From contig NZ_BMNK01000023.1 in NCBI RefSeq assembly GCF_014646515.1, forward strand, positions 1-64,000: a stretch of DNA of 64,000 bases. Direction: 5' to 3'. This DNA comes from Nonomuraea glycinis. Lineage in GTDB: Bacteria > Actinomycetota > Actinomycetes > Streptosporangiales > Streptosporangiaceae. Every line of letters starts with the position of its first letter. The stretch's first letter is position 1. The notes beneath the pieces are model-generated. The model had not been told where the DNA came from. It ran no database searches and saw only the letters and a program-made list of their open reading frames with translations. Positions 16,831 through 24,773 of the stretch are shown piece after piece. The translations under genes and the position numbers were made by a program.

Positions 16831-17769
16831 GTGCGAGACATCACGGTTTTCAGTGGCAGCGCCCATCCCGGTCTGGCCGAGGAGATCTGCGCTCACCTGG
16901 GCACTCCCCTTCATCCCGTCAAAGTCGACCGCTTCGCCAACGACGTCATCGAGGTCCAGCTCCAGGCCAACTGCCGCGAGCGTGACGTCTTCCTCATCCA
17001 GCCCCTCGTGCCACCCACCCAGGAGAACCTGGTCGAGCTGCTGCTCATGCTCGACGCCGCCCGGGGAGCCTCGGCGGCCAGGACCACCGTGGTGCTGCCG
17101 CACTATGCCTACGCCCGTTCGGACAAGAAGGACGCGCCACGCATCTCGATCGGCGGGCGACTGGTGGCCGACCTGATGGTGGCGGCGGGCGCCAGCAGGG
17201 TGCTGGCGATGACGCTGCACTCGCCGCAGGTGCACGGCTTCTTCAGCGTCCCCGTCGACCACCTGCACGCGCTGCGCGAACTCGCCGCGCACTTCAACCG
17301 CTACGACCTGTCGAACACGGTCGTGGTCTCCCCCGACCTCGGCAACGCCAAGGAGGCCGCGCACTTCGCCCGGCTGCTCGGCACCGGGGTCGCGATGGGG
17401 GCCAAGCAGCGCTTCGCCGACGACCGGGTGGTGATCAGCTCGGTGATCGGCGACGTCGCGGGCAAGGACGTGATCATCCTGGACGACGAGATCGCCAAGG
17501 GCAGCACGGTCATCGAGCTGCTGGACCGGCTGCGCGAGCTGGGGGTGCGCTCGGTGCGGATCGCCTGCACGCACGGCCTGTTCGCCGACGGCGCGGTGGA
17601 GCGGCTCGGCGCGCTGCCGGAGGTCGAGGAGATCGTCTGCACCAACACGGTGCCGTCGCCCAAGCCGAGCGACAAGCTCACGGTCCTGTCGATCGCCCCG
17701 GCCCTGGCGGAGGCCATGCGGCGGATCCACTACGGCGAGTCGGTGAGCGCGCTGTTCGCCACCCCCTAG
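16831..17769 (+). CDS. Ribose-phosphate pyrophosphokinase (PRPP synthetase), divergent paralogue
   Basis: The 312-aa protein has both phosphoribosyltransferase-like halves. It shows VFSGSAHPGLAEEI at the N-terminus, HYAYARSDKKDAP (the flexible ATP loop) and VVVSPDLGNAKEA. The ribose-5-phosphate loop VIILDDEIAKGST departs from the usual DDMIDTGGT. It should make PRPP from ribose-5-phosphate and ATP. The sequence is unlike the housekeeping Prs usually found beside glmU in actinobacteria, so it is probably a second copy. The start is GTG at 16831. Its stop codon lies inside a 32-bp direct repeat. Confidence 0.85.
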   Translation: MRDITVFSGSAHPGLAEEICAHLGTPLHPVKVDRFANDVIEVQLQANCRERDVFLIQPLVPPTQENLVELLLMLDAARGASAARTTVVLPHYAYARSDKKDAPRISIGGRLVADLMVAAGASRVLAMTLHSPQVHGFFSVPVDHLHALRELAAHFNRYDLSNTVVVSPDLGNAKEAAHFARLLGTGVAMGAKQRFADDRVVISSVIGDVAGKDVIILDDEIAKGSTVIELLDRLRELGVRSVRIACTHGLFADGAVERLGALPEVEEIVCTNTVPSPKPSDKLTVLSIAPALAEAMRRIHYGESVSALFATP

Positions 17770-17827
17770 GCGGGGCCGCCGTTGCTCATGAGCGGCCCCC
17801 TAGGCGGAACCGCCGTTGCTCATGAGC
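17762..17827. repeat. Direct repeat at the convergent prs/SDR gene ends
   Basis: The 32-bp copies at 17762-17793 and 17796-17827 differ at two bases. The right copy encodes the last residues of the SDR (LMSNGGSA, stop). The left copy would encode LMSNGGPA with the same stop on the minus strand and contains the TAG stop of the PRPP synthetase on the plus strand. It is a tandem duplication of the SDR 3' end. Confidence 0.9.
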
Positions 17828-18564
17828 AGCTGGCCGTTGATCCACTGGCCCTGCGGCGAGCAGAGGAAGTCGACGAGGTGCGCGGTGTCGCGCGGCGTGC
17901 CGAGGCGGTCGAGCGGTGTCTGGCGCAGGCAGGTCTCCCGCACCTCGTCCGACATCCAGCCGGTGTCCACCGGGCCGGGATTGATGACGTTGGCGGTGAT
18001 CCGGAGGTGGGCGAGCTCGTGCGCGGCGGCCAGGGTGATGCGGTCCAGCGCGCCCTTGCTGGCGCCGTAGGGCAGGTTGCCGACCGTGTGATCGCTGGTG
18101 AGGGCGATGATCCGGCCGGTGCCCGGCGTGCCCCGGAACCGCAGCCCGTACTCGCGGATCAGCAGCCAGCTGGCCCGCGCGTTCACCGCGAAGTGCCGGT
18201 CGAAGCTCGCCACGGTGGTGTCCAGCAGGCCGGAGGCGACGGACTCGCAGTGGCACATCACCAGGGCGGTGACCTGGCCCAGCGCCCGCTCCGCCTGGTC
18301 GAAGACCTGCGCGGGGACGGACACGTCGGCCAGGTCCGCCTCGATCGCCACGGTGGCCGCGCCGTCGCCGCGCAGCGCCGCGTCGATCGCCTCACTCGCC
18401 CCGGCCTCGACGCCCCAGTCCATGCGCTCGTCGTACGGGCTCCAGTAGGTGAAGGCGATGTCCCAGCCCGACGCCGCGAGCCGCCTGGCGATCCCGGCGC
18501 CGATGCCGACGGTGCGTCCCACGCCGGTGATCAGCGCGACGGGGCGAGATGTGGTGTCTGTCAC
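17800..18564 (-). CDS. Short-chain dehydrogenase/reductase
   Basis: The 254-aa classical SDR has a cofactor loop TGVGRTVGIGAGIA near residue 13. NARASWLL is the NAG-equivalent position. The catalytic Ser is in ALTSDHT and the Tyr/Lys in YGASKGA. The cofactor loop TGxGRxxGIG resembles FabG or enoyl reductase relatives. The GTG at 18564 is chosen because it puts the loop at the usual distance from the N-terminus; longer starts add a basic, unrelated tail. The substrate is unknown. The end of the gene has been tandemly duplicated. Confidence 0.87.
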   Translation of the reverse strand: MTDTTSRPVALITGVGRTVGIGAGIARRLAASGWDIAFTYWSPYDERMDWGVEAGASEAIDAALRGDGAATVAIEADLADVSVPAQVFDQAERALGQVTALVMCHCESVASGLLDTTVASFDRHFAVNARASWLLIREYGLRFRGTPGTGRIIALTSDHTVGNLPYGASKGALDRITLAAAHELAHLRITANVINPGPVDTGWMSDEVRETCLRQTPLDRLGTPRDTAHLVDFLCSPQGQWINGQLLMSNGGSA

Positions 18565-18653
18565 GTCTGAGATCGTCGGGGAACGGCGGCGATCCGGCAA
18601 CCGCATATCGCGCGATCTTTTCTCGGGGCCGGGGCTGGATCATAGTGATAGTC

Positions 18654-19388
18654 ATGCACACCGCCACTGAGCTCCTGTTGACGCAGTTCCTCACACAGGT
18701 CAGGCCGGTCGTGCCGCTGGTGGCGCTGTGGGCGCACGGGTCGCTGGCCAAGGGCGACTACCAGCCCGGCCGCAGCGACCTCGATCTGATCGCGGTGGTC
18801 GACGCGCCGCTCACGGACGCGCAGCGGGACGGGCTCGAGCGGCTGCACCAGGATCTCGATCCACCGCTCGCCGCGCACCTGCACTGCTCCTACCTGCCCC
18901 TGGGGCAGCTGGCCGAGCACGGGACGACGCATGTGACGTGGGCCATGGAGGAGCTGTTCGAGCGGCCCGTCACGGCCGTGACCCGCCGCGAGCTGCTGAC
19001 GGGCGCCCTGGAGCTGTACGGCGAGCCGCCCGGCGAGCTGATCCCGCCGGTCTCGGATCAGGAGCTGGCCGACTTCGTCCGGGCCGACCTGCGTGACTTC
19101 TGGCTGGTGAAGACGGAAGGGCGCAAACGGTGGCTGCGGGAGGTGTGGGTGGATCTGGGCATGGTGACGGTCGCGCGGGCGACGGTGACGTTGCGGGACG
19201 GGCGGCTGATCAGCAAGCGGGAGGCGCTGGACGTGCTGGGCGAGCTGGGTGCGCCCGAGGTCGTGGTGGCCGACATCCGGGCCCGGCGCTACGGGCAGCG
19301 TGGGCCGGTGCTGAGCAGGTTCCGGCGGGGGAAGCTGGCTCGGGCCTTCGTCAGGACCACGATCCGGAGTGTCCTGGCCCCGCACTAG
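18654..19388 (+). CDS. Nucleotidyltransferase-domain protein (Pol beta-like)
   Basis: The 244-aa protein carries the minimal nucleotidyltransferase motif GSLAKGDYQPGRSDLDLIAV (hG[GS]...DxD; the two aspartates bind the metal ions). It resembles the aminoglycoside adenylyltransferase (AadA) group in having a C-terminal helical region, but no resistance function can be assigned. The start ATG at 18654 is preferred to upstream GTG codons. It is divergent from the SDR gene with about 90 bp between them. Confidence 0.82.
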   Translation: MHTATELLLTQFLTQVRPVVPLVALWAHGSLAKGDYQPGRSDLDLIAVVDAPLTDAQRDGLERLHQDLDPPLAAHLHCSYLPLGQLAEHGTTHVTWAMEELFERPVTAVTRRELLTGALELYGEPPGELIPPVSDQELADFVRADLRDFWLVKTEGRKRWLREVWVDLGMVTVARATVTLRDGRLISKREALDVLGELGAPEVVVADIRARRYGQRGPVLSRFRRGKLARAFVRTTIRSVLAPH

Positions 19389-19430
19389 TCTTTGATGCGA
19401 AATATCACCCAATCTGGGGGAAGGTCGCAC

Positions 19431-20072
19431 ATGGGGGAAATCAGGGAGTCGTACCTGGTCGCCGCGGCGTCGGCGGTGGCACTGCTGCGCGATCCCGCCG
19501 TGGCCGCGGCCTGGAACAAGCCGAGTGCGCTGACCGAGTTCAGTGTCGCGGGCCTGGCCGGGCACCTGTCGCTGCAGCTCGCCAGGGTGCGCCAGGCGCT
19601 GGAGTCGGCGGCCGAGGAGATTCGGGAGCCGATCGAGCTGATCGAGCACTTCTCCCGGTCCGCCTGGGTGCAGTCGGGCCTCGACCACGAGAGCAACGTG
19701 AACGTCAGGCGAGGCGGCGAGGCGGCCGCCGCCGAGGGCCCCGCCACCCTGGTCGCCACGGCCGACGACCTGCTGGCGAACCTGCGGGCCATGCTGCCCG
19801 CCGAGCCCGCGGACAGGGTCGTCGACCTGCCCTGGGCGAGCTGGTCGCTGCGGCTGGACGACTTCCTGCTCACCCGGCTGATCGAGCTGGTCGTGCACTC
19901 CGACGACCTGGCCGCCAGCGTCGGCGTGGGAACGCCCGAGCTGCCCGCCGAGGTCGTCGACCCGGTCGTGGAGATGCTGGCGCGGCTGGCCGTACAGCGT
20001 CATGGGGCGACGGCGGTCGTCCGCGCCCTGAGCCGCGCCGAGCGTGCGCCGGCCACCATAAGCGCCTTCTAG
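19431..20072 (+). CDS. Maleylpyruvate isomerase N-terminal (DinB-like) domain protein
   Basis: The 213-aa protein matches the mycothiol-dependent metalloenzyme fold. It has four helices with a His in SVAGLAGHLSLQLARV and a pair in RLIELVVHSDDLAAS, the expected metal-binding positions. Members include mycothiol-dependent maleylpyruvate isomerase and mycothiol S-transferases, which fits an organism carrying mshD. The start ATG at 19431 is preceded by GGGGAAGG. A hairpin terminator follows. Confidence 0.85.
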   Translation: MGEIRESYLVAAASAVALLRDPAVAAAWNKPSALTEFSVAGLAGHLSLQLARVRQALESAAEEIREPIELIEHFSRSAWVQSGLDHESNVNVRRGGEAAAAEGPATLVATADDLLANLRAMLPAEPADRVVDLPWASWSLRLDDFLLTRLIELVVHSDDLAASVGVGTPELPAEVVDPVVEMLARLAVQRHGATAVVRALSRAERAPATISAF

Positions 20073-20081
20073 CGTCCGGCA

Positions 20082-20110
20082 CGCCCCGGCGAAGATCCGT
20101 CGCCGGGGCG
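20082..20110. terminator. Bidirectional hairpin between convergent genes
   Basis: An 11-bp perfect stem pairs 20082-20092 (CGCCCCGGCGA) with 20100-20110 (TCGCCGGGGCG) across a 7-nt loop. It sits in the 46-bp gap between two converging genes. There is no T tract. Confidence 0.65.
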
Positions 20111-20118
20111 GCGGCGAC

Positions 20119-20961
20119 TCAGCTGAAAAGCTTGTCGACGGAGTCCACCAAGGCGGCCCGCTGCAACCATCTCTCCAGCGTGGCGGTGTCGGTGCACCCG
20201 AGGATGCGCTCGCGGTCGGACTCCGACAGGGTCAGCCCTCGAGACTCCAGCACCAGGAGCACGCCCTTCGCTTCGCCCTCGGCAATCAGGCTCTGAGCGT
20301 ACTTTCCCTGGTAGAGATAGGTATCGGTGGCCATAAGACGCTCCATTTCTTCCTGCGCATCTCCGGTCAACGCCACGGTGACATACTCAGCGTACCTGTG
20401 GGCTTTCTCCGGATCGATGCTGTCCAGTGCCTCGACCAGCGTGGCGAGGATGGCCTTGATCTGCGGATCCTTGCTGTGCGTGATGGCCGCGACGGCGGCC
20501 AGCCCGATGTTGCCGATCGCCTCGGCGACCTCCATGATGACCGGGGTGTTGTCGGGCCCGATCACCAGCGGGTACAACGTGTACCCGGGATGACCCGTCT
20601 CGATGGCCTGCGCAGCCCAGCGGGCGGTCGCCCGGTCGGGGCAGATGACTACCAGGCAGGTCTGGCAGCGGTCCCGTACACGCAGGTTGGCGAGGTAGGC
20701 CGGCCACGTCAAATGCTTGTCGTCGTCCGGCTGGAGCTGAACTTCGGTGATGACCGCGAATTTTTCGCCTCGTGCGCCGTAGAGCACCGCGGCGTCGGCC
20801 CGGTAGACCGAAGGGCTGCATTCTGACAGGTCTGGGGAGATGATCCTCGCGTCGGAGGTGTGTGTAAGAGGGAGTCCGAACAACGTGCGCAGCATCCGCG
20901 CCGTCTCTTCGGTATCGAGCGTAGTGATCCCGATAAGCCCCTCGTGCAGGGCGGTAACCAT
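20119..20961 (-). CDS. PD-(D/E)XK-like (Rpn-related) hypothetical protein
   Basis: The 280-aa protein has YRADAAVLY ... FAVITEVQLQ, an Asp followed about 17 residues later by E-x-Q. This matches the degenerate nuclease core of Rpn/transposase-like PD-(D/E)XK families. The HPGYTLYPLVIGP block and an acidic helical C-terminus follow. Similar multi-copy proteins are frequent in Streptosporangiales and relatives; their role is unknown. The ATG at 20961 gives the family start (VTALHEGL); a longer start at 21009 is possible. TAATAT lies 7 nt before this ATG, so the transcript may be leaderless. Confidence 0.6.
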   Translation of the reverse strand: MVTALHEGLIGITTLDTEETARMLRTLFGLPLTHTSDARIISPDLSECSPSVYRADAAVLYGARGEKFAVITEVQLQPDDDKHLTWPAYLANLRVRDRCQTCLVVICPDRATARWAAQAIETGHPGYTLYPLVIGPDNTPVIMEVAEAIGNIGLAAVAAITHSKDPQIKAILATLVEALDSIDPEKAHRYAEYVTVALTGDAQEEMERLMATDTYLYQGKYAQSLIAEGEAKGVLLVLESRGLTLSESDRERILGCTDTATLERWLQRAALVDSVDKLFS

Positions 20962-21038
20962 GAGCGAGATATTACTCTGTGAATCTGTTCGGATACTAGC
21001 AGTCACCAAATTCCTTGGGGATTTTGTGCGGAATGAAG

Positions 21039-21079
21039 CGTTCTGTTCTGGTAGGATAAGAGCAGAACGTTCCGTTCCG
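21039..21079. promoter_or_regulatory. Operator-like repeats before the NmrA-type gene
   Basis: A 7-bp inverted repeat CGTTCTG/CAGAACG (21039-21045 and 21063-21069) and a direct repeat CGTTCTGTTCTG/CGTTCCGTTCCG (21039-21050 and 21068-21079) surround TAGGAT, a plausible -10. The layout fits repression by a TetR- or HxlR-type protein, but no such regulator gene is adjacent. Confidence 0.5.
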
Positions 21080-21098
21080 TGCTTTTGAAGGAGTTCTC

Positions 21099-21935
21099 AT
21101 GACCATTCTCGTCACCGGAGCCACCGGGACCGTCGGCCGGCTCATCGTCGAGGAGCTTGTCCAGGCGGGACAGCGGGTGCGTGCCATGACCAGGAACCCC
21201 GCCAAGGCCGACCTGCCCGAAGGCGTCGAGGTCGTGGAGGGGGATCTGGCTCGGCCCGAGACGCTCTCGGCCGCCTTCGACGGCGTCGACGCCGCGCACC
21301 TCATCAACTTCGCCGGCGACGACTACGCGCCCCTCCAGTACGGCGACCGGATCGCTGAGCTGGCGGCGGGGGCCGGCGTGCGGCGGGTGACCGTGCTCGG
21401 CGGGCGGGCCGACGGGCCGCTGGAGCAGGCGCTGGCCGCCACCGGCATGGAGTGGACGCTGCTGCACCCGGTCGAGTTCATGGCCAACACGCTGCAGTGG
21501 TGGACCTACTCCGTCAGGGCCGAAGGGGTCGTCAAGGAGCCGTTCGGCGACCGGCTGAGCGCCATGGTGCACGAGCGGGACATCGCCGCCGTGGCCGCCA
21601 CGGTACTGGTCCAGGGCGGTCACCACGGCGAGTCGCTGACGCTGACCGGGCCGGAGGCGGTGGCCACCCGCGACAAGGTGCGCATGCTCGGTGCGGCTGT
21701 CGGCGCGGAGATCCGGTTCGTGGAGCTCACCCGGGAAGAGGCGCGGGCCCAGTGGCAGATGGCCGGCATGGGCCCGGAGACCATCGAGTTCCTCTTCGAG
21801 GCGCTCGGCAACACGCCCAAGGAGGGCTACACGGTGGTCCCGACCGTCGAGCAGGTCACCGGCCGGGCACCGCGCGGCTTCGCCCAGTGGGCCGCCGAGC
21901 ACGCCGAGGCGTTTCAGCCGGTGGCGTCCGCGTAG
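21099..21935 (+). CDS. NAD(P)H-binding, NmrA-like oxidoreductase
   Basis: The 278-aa atypical SDR starts with VTGATGTVGRLIVEELV (5-21), the TGxxGxxG loop. It lacks a recognisable YxxxK, as in NmrA/QorB-like proteins that sense or reduce quinones or use F420/NADP. GAAGGAG sits 6 nt before the ATG. An operator-like inverted repeat lies upstream. The 3' end overlaps the convergent peptide transporter gene by 22 bp. A second, related protein is encoded at 34.4 kb. Confidence 0.87.
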   Translation: MTILVTGATGTVGRLIVEELVQAGQRVRAMTRNPAKADLPEGVEVVEGDLARPETLSAAFDGVDAAHLINFAGDDYAPLQYGDRIAELAAGAGVRRVTVLGGRADGPLEQALAATGMEWTLLHPVEFMANTLQWWTYSVRAEGVVKEPFGDRLSAMVHERDIAAVAATVLVQGGHHGESLTLTGPEAVATRDKVRMLGAAVGAEIRFVELTREEARAQWQMAGMGPETIEFLFEALGNTPKEGYTVVPTVEQVTGRAPRGFAQWAAEHAEAFQPVASA

Positions 21936-22924
21936 TGGCAGGCCGCCTGGGACAGGGCGGAGGCGGGCAGGATGTCGAGCAGCTCTCCCCTGCATCTGGC
22001 GTCCACGCCCGCCTCGGCGGCCTTGCCCGAGGCGAGGATCTGGCAGCGGGCGTGGAAGCGGCAGCCGCCCGGGATCCGGGTCGGGTCCGGCGGCTCACCG
22101 GTCAGCACCACCCGTTCGGGCGACTCGGGCAGCACCGACAGCAGGGCCTGCGTGTACGGGTGCCGGGGCGCGGTGAGCACCTGCTCCACGGGCCCCGACT
22201 CGACGATCCGGCCCAGATACATGACCGCCACCCGGTCGGCGATGTTCCAGGCCAGGCCCAGGTCGTGGGTGACGACCAGGGCGGACAGGCCGAGGTCGTC
22301 GCGCAGCTTGAGCATCAGGGCCAGGATCTCGCCCCGCACCGAGGCGTCCAGTGAGGCCACCGGCTCGTCGGCGACCAGCACCTTCGGGTTCAGCGCGAGC
22401 GCGCCGGCGATCACCACGCGCTGCCGCTGACCGCCGGACAGCTCGTGCGGGTAGCGCAGCAGGAACCGCTCGGGCGGCCGCAGCCCCGCCCTGGCCAGCG
22501 CCGAGTTGACCACCTCAGCCTCATCGGGCATGCGGTGGATGCGCGGGCCTTCGGCCACCGCCTCGTAGACGGTCTGGCGGGGGTTGAGCGAGCCCGTCGG
22601 GTCCTGGAGGACGAGCTGCACCTGCCTGCGGTAGGCCTTGAGCGCCTTGGAGCCGTACTTGAGCGGCTGCCCGCCGTACCGGACCTCGCCTGAGGTGGGG
22701 CGTTCCAGGCCGAGCAGCGTGCGCGCCAGCGTCGTCTTGCCGCAGCCTGACTCGCCGACCAGCGCCACGATCTCGCCCGCGCCGAGCGAGAGGTTGACGC
22801 CGTCGACCGCGCGGGCGCGACGCCCGCGCGAGGTGAACTCGACGTGCAGGTCGCGCGCCTCCAGCAGGGTGCTGCTCACCGTCGCCACGGGGTCCGCCGT
22901 CCGCGTCTCGGTCGTCTCGGTCAT
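21914..22924 (-). CDS. oppF: Peptide/nickel-type ABC importer, ATP-binding subunit F
   Basis: The 336-aa ATPase has Walker A GESGCGKTT, the signature LSGGQRQR, Walker B VLVADEP and the C-terminal oligopeptide-transporter extension (PGGCRFHARC), where family members carry Cys residues. It is the last gene of a five-gene operon. Its ATG overlaps the stop of the D subunit by ATGA. It energises import together with subunit D. The opp symbol marks the family, not a proven substrate. Confidence 0.92.
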   Translation of the reverse strand: MTETTETRTADPVATVSSTLLEARDLHVEFTSRGRRARAVDGVNLSLGAGEIVALVGESGCGKTTLARTLLGLERPTSGEVRYGGQPLKYGSKALKAYRRQVQLVLQDPTGSLNPRQTVYEAVAEGPRIHRMPDEAEVVNSALARAGLRPPERFLLRYPHELSGGQRQRVVIAGALALNPKVLVADEPVASLDASVRGEILALMLKLRDDLGLSALVVTHDLGLAWNIADRVAVMYLGRIVESGPVEQVLTAPRHPYTQALLSVLPESPERVVLTGEPPDPTRIPGGCRFHARCQILASGKAAEAGVDARCRGELLDILPASALSQAACHYADATG

Positions 22925-23895
22925 GACGCCTCCTCTTTCGACCGTACGTGTACGCATGCGGCGGCGCGGCGGTCACCGGCGGGCCACAGTTCGACGTCCA
23001 GCGTCGAGCACTCCTCCAGCGCGACCGGGCAGCGCGGGTGGAACGGGCACCCGGCCGGCAGGTGCATGGGGTCGGGCGGATCGCCGCCGAGCCCCTTGGG
23101 CGCCAGCCGCGAGACCGGGTCGCCCACGGTGGGGAAGGCCGCCGCCAGCGCCTTGCTGTAGGGGTGCCTGGCGTCGTGGAACACCTCCAGCGACGGGCCG
23201 TGCTCGACCAGCCGTCCGGCGTACATGACGGCGAGCCGGTCGCAGACGTCGGCCAGCACGGACAGGTCGTGCGAGATCATGATCAGCGAGATGCCGTGCT
23301 CGGCGACCAGGTCCTTGATCAGCGTCAGCACCTGGGCCTGGACCATCACGTCGAGCGCGGTGGTCGGCTCGTCGGCGATGATGAGCTTGGGCGAGCAGGC
23401 CAGCGCCATCGCGATCATCACGCGCTGGCGCTGCCCGCCGGACAGCTCGTGCGGATAGCTGCGGGCCCGCCAGGCGGGCAGGCCCACCTGCTCCAGCAGC
23501 TCGGCCACGCGCTTGGCCGCCTCGTCGGGCTTGGCCAGGCCGTGCACCAGGATCGGCTCGGCGATCTGGTCGCCGATCCGCCGCACCGCGTTGAGCCCGT
23601 GCTGGGCGCCCTGGAACACGATCGAGGCCTCGGCCCAGCGGACGGCCCGCAGCCGGCCCCACTTCATGGTCAGGACGTCCTCGCCGTCGAGCAGGATCCG
23701 GCCGCCGACGCGCGCGTCGCGCGGCAGCAGCCGCAGCAGCGCCATGGCCAGCGTCGACTTGCCGGACCCCGACTCGCCGGCGACCCCGAGCGCCGCCCCG
23801 CTGTCCAGCGAGAGCGACACGCCTCGCACGGCGGGCACCTCGCCCGCCGCGATCCGGTACGTCACCGAGACGTCGTCCAGTTCGAGCAGAGTCAT
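22921..23895 (-). CDS. oppD: Peptide/nickel-type ABC importer, ATP-binding subunit D
   Basis: The 324-aa ATPase shows Walker A GESGSGKST, signature LSGGQRQR, Walker B LIIADEPTTALD and the H-loop ISHD, then the oligopeptide extension (PAGCPFHPRC). The true start is ATG at 23895 (MTLLELDDVSVTY), overlapping the stop of the C permease by ATGA. The ORF is open further upstream only by chance. It pairs with subunit F as the heterodimeric motor. Confidence 0.93.
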   Translation of the reverse strand: MTLLELDDVSVTYRIAAGEVPAVRGVSLSLDSGAALGVAGESGSGKSTLAMALLRLLPRDARVGGRILLDGEDVLTMKWGRLRAVRWAEASIVFQGAQHGLNAVRRIGDQIAEPILVHGLAKPDEAAKRVAELLEQVGLPAWRARSYPHELSGGQRQRVMIAMALACSPKLIIADEPTTALDVMVQAQVLTLIKDLVAEHGISLIMISHDLSVLADVCDRLAVMYAGRLVEHGPSLEVFHDARHPYSKALAAAFPTVGDPVSRLAPKGLGGDPPDPMHLPAGCPFHPRCPVALEECSTLDVELWPAGDRRAAACVHVRSKEEAS

Positions 23896-24773
23896 GCTCC
23901 CGCCTTCCGCAGTCGCGGGTTGAGCACGGCCTCCAGCGCCCGGCCGAACAGCGTGAACGCCATCACGACCGCGACGATGCACAGACCCGGGATCAGGATG
24001 TACCACCAGGCGCCGTTGTTGGCCGCGCCCCAGTCGTACGAGCCGCGCAGCATGGTGCCCCAGGAGGTCTTGTTCGCGCTCACGCCGAGGAAGGCCAGCG
24101 TGGACTCGGTGACCATGGCGCTGGCGACCTCCAGCGTGGTGCTGGCCAGCAGCAGCGGCGCCACGTTCGGCAGCACGTGCCGGGTGGTGACGTGCCAGTG
24201 GCCGGCGCCGAGCGCCTTCGACCGTTCGATGTACGGCCTGGCCTCCACCGCGAGGGTCTGTGCCCTGATCAGCCGGGCGGTCGTCGGCCAGGTGGTGATG
24301 CCGATGGCCATGATGATGGTGTACGTGCTGCCGCCCAGGATGGCCGCCAGCACCAGCGCCGTGATGAGCGAGGGCAGCACCAGGAACCAGTCGGTGACGC
24401 GCAGGATGACGGCGCCGATCCAGCCTCTGAAGTGCCCGGCGGCGATGCCGAGCACGGTGCCGATCAGCATGCTGACCAGTGCGGCGAGGAAGCCGATGAG
24501 CAGCGAGGTGCGTGACCCCCACCAGACCATCAGCAGGATGGACCGCCCCGACTCGTCGGTGCCGAACGGGTAGTCCCAGCTCGGCGGCGCCATCTTGGGT
24601 CCGGTGCCGCGCACCACGCCGGTGACGCTCTCGTCGATGAACAGCGGTGCGGCCAGGGCCGCCGCGACGGCGACCACGAGGATGGCCAGGCCGATCACGC
24701 CGGGGCGCTGACCGCGGAAGGTGTCCCAGAAGCGCCCGAACGCCATGCGTCTGCGGGTCCAGGTGACGCTCAT
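23892..24773 (-). CDS. oppC: Peptide/nickel-type ABC importer, permease C
   Basis: The 293-aa membrane protein has an N-terminal helix (PGVIGLAILVVAVAAALAAP), a periplasmic-side loop with YPFGTDESGRSI (the conserved 'GTD..GRD' block) and five further helices. The EAA-like coupling motif is GAGHWHVTTRHVLPN. It forms the channel with permease B. The start overlaps the stop of the B gene by ATGA. Confidence 0.93.
   Translation of the reverse strand: MSVTWTRRRMAFGRFWDTFRGQRPGVIGLAILVVAVAAALAAPLFIDESVTGVVRGTGPKMAPPSWDYPFGTDESGRSILLMVWWGSRTSLLIGFLAALVSMLIGTVLGIAAGHFRGWIGAVILRVTDWFLVLPSLITALVLAAILGGSTYTIIMAIGITTWPTTARLIRAQTLAVEARPYIERSKALGAGHWHVTTRHVLPNVAPLLLASTTLEVASAMVTESTLAFLGVSANKTSWGTMLRGSYDWGAANNGAWWYILIPGLCIVAVVMAFTLFGRALEAVLNPRLRKAGA

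Noticed and set aside
22948..24573. 541-residue plus-strand frame opposite the ABC transporter genes
   Set aside because: It is antisense to two ABC ATPase/permease genes with intact motifs and exact ATGA overlaps.
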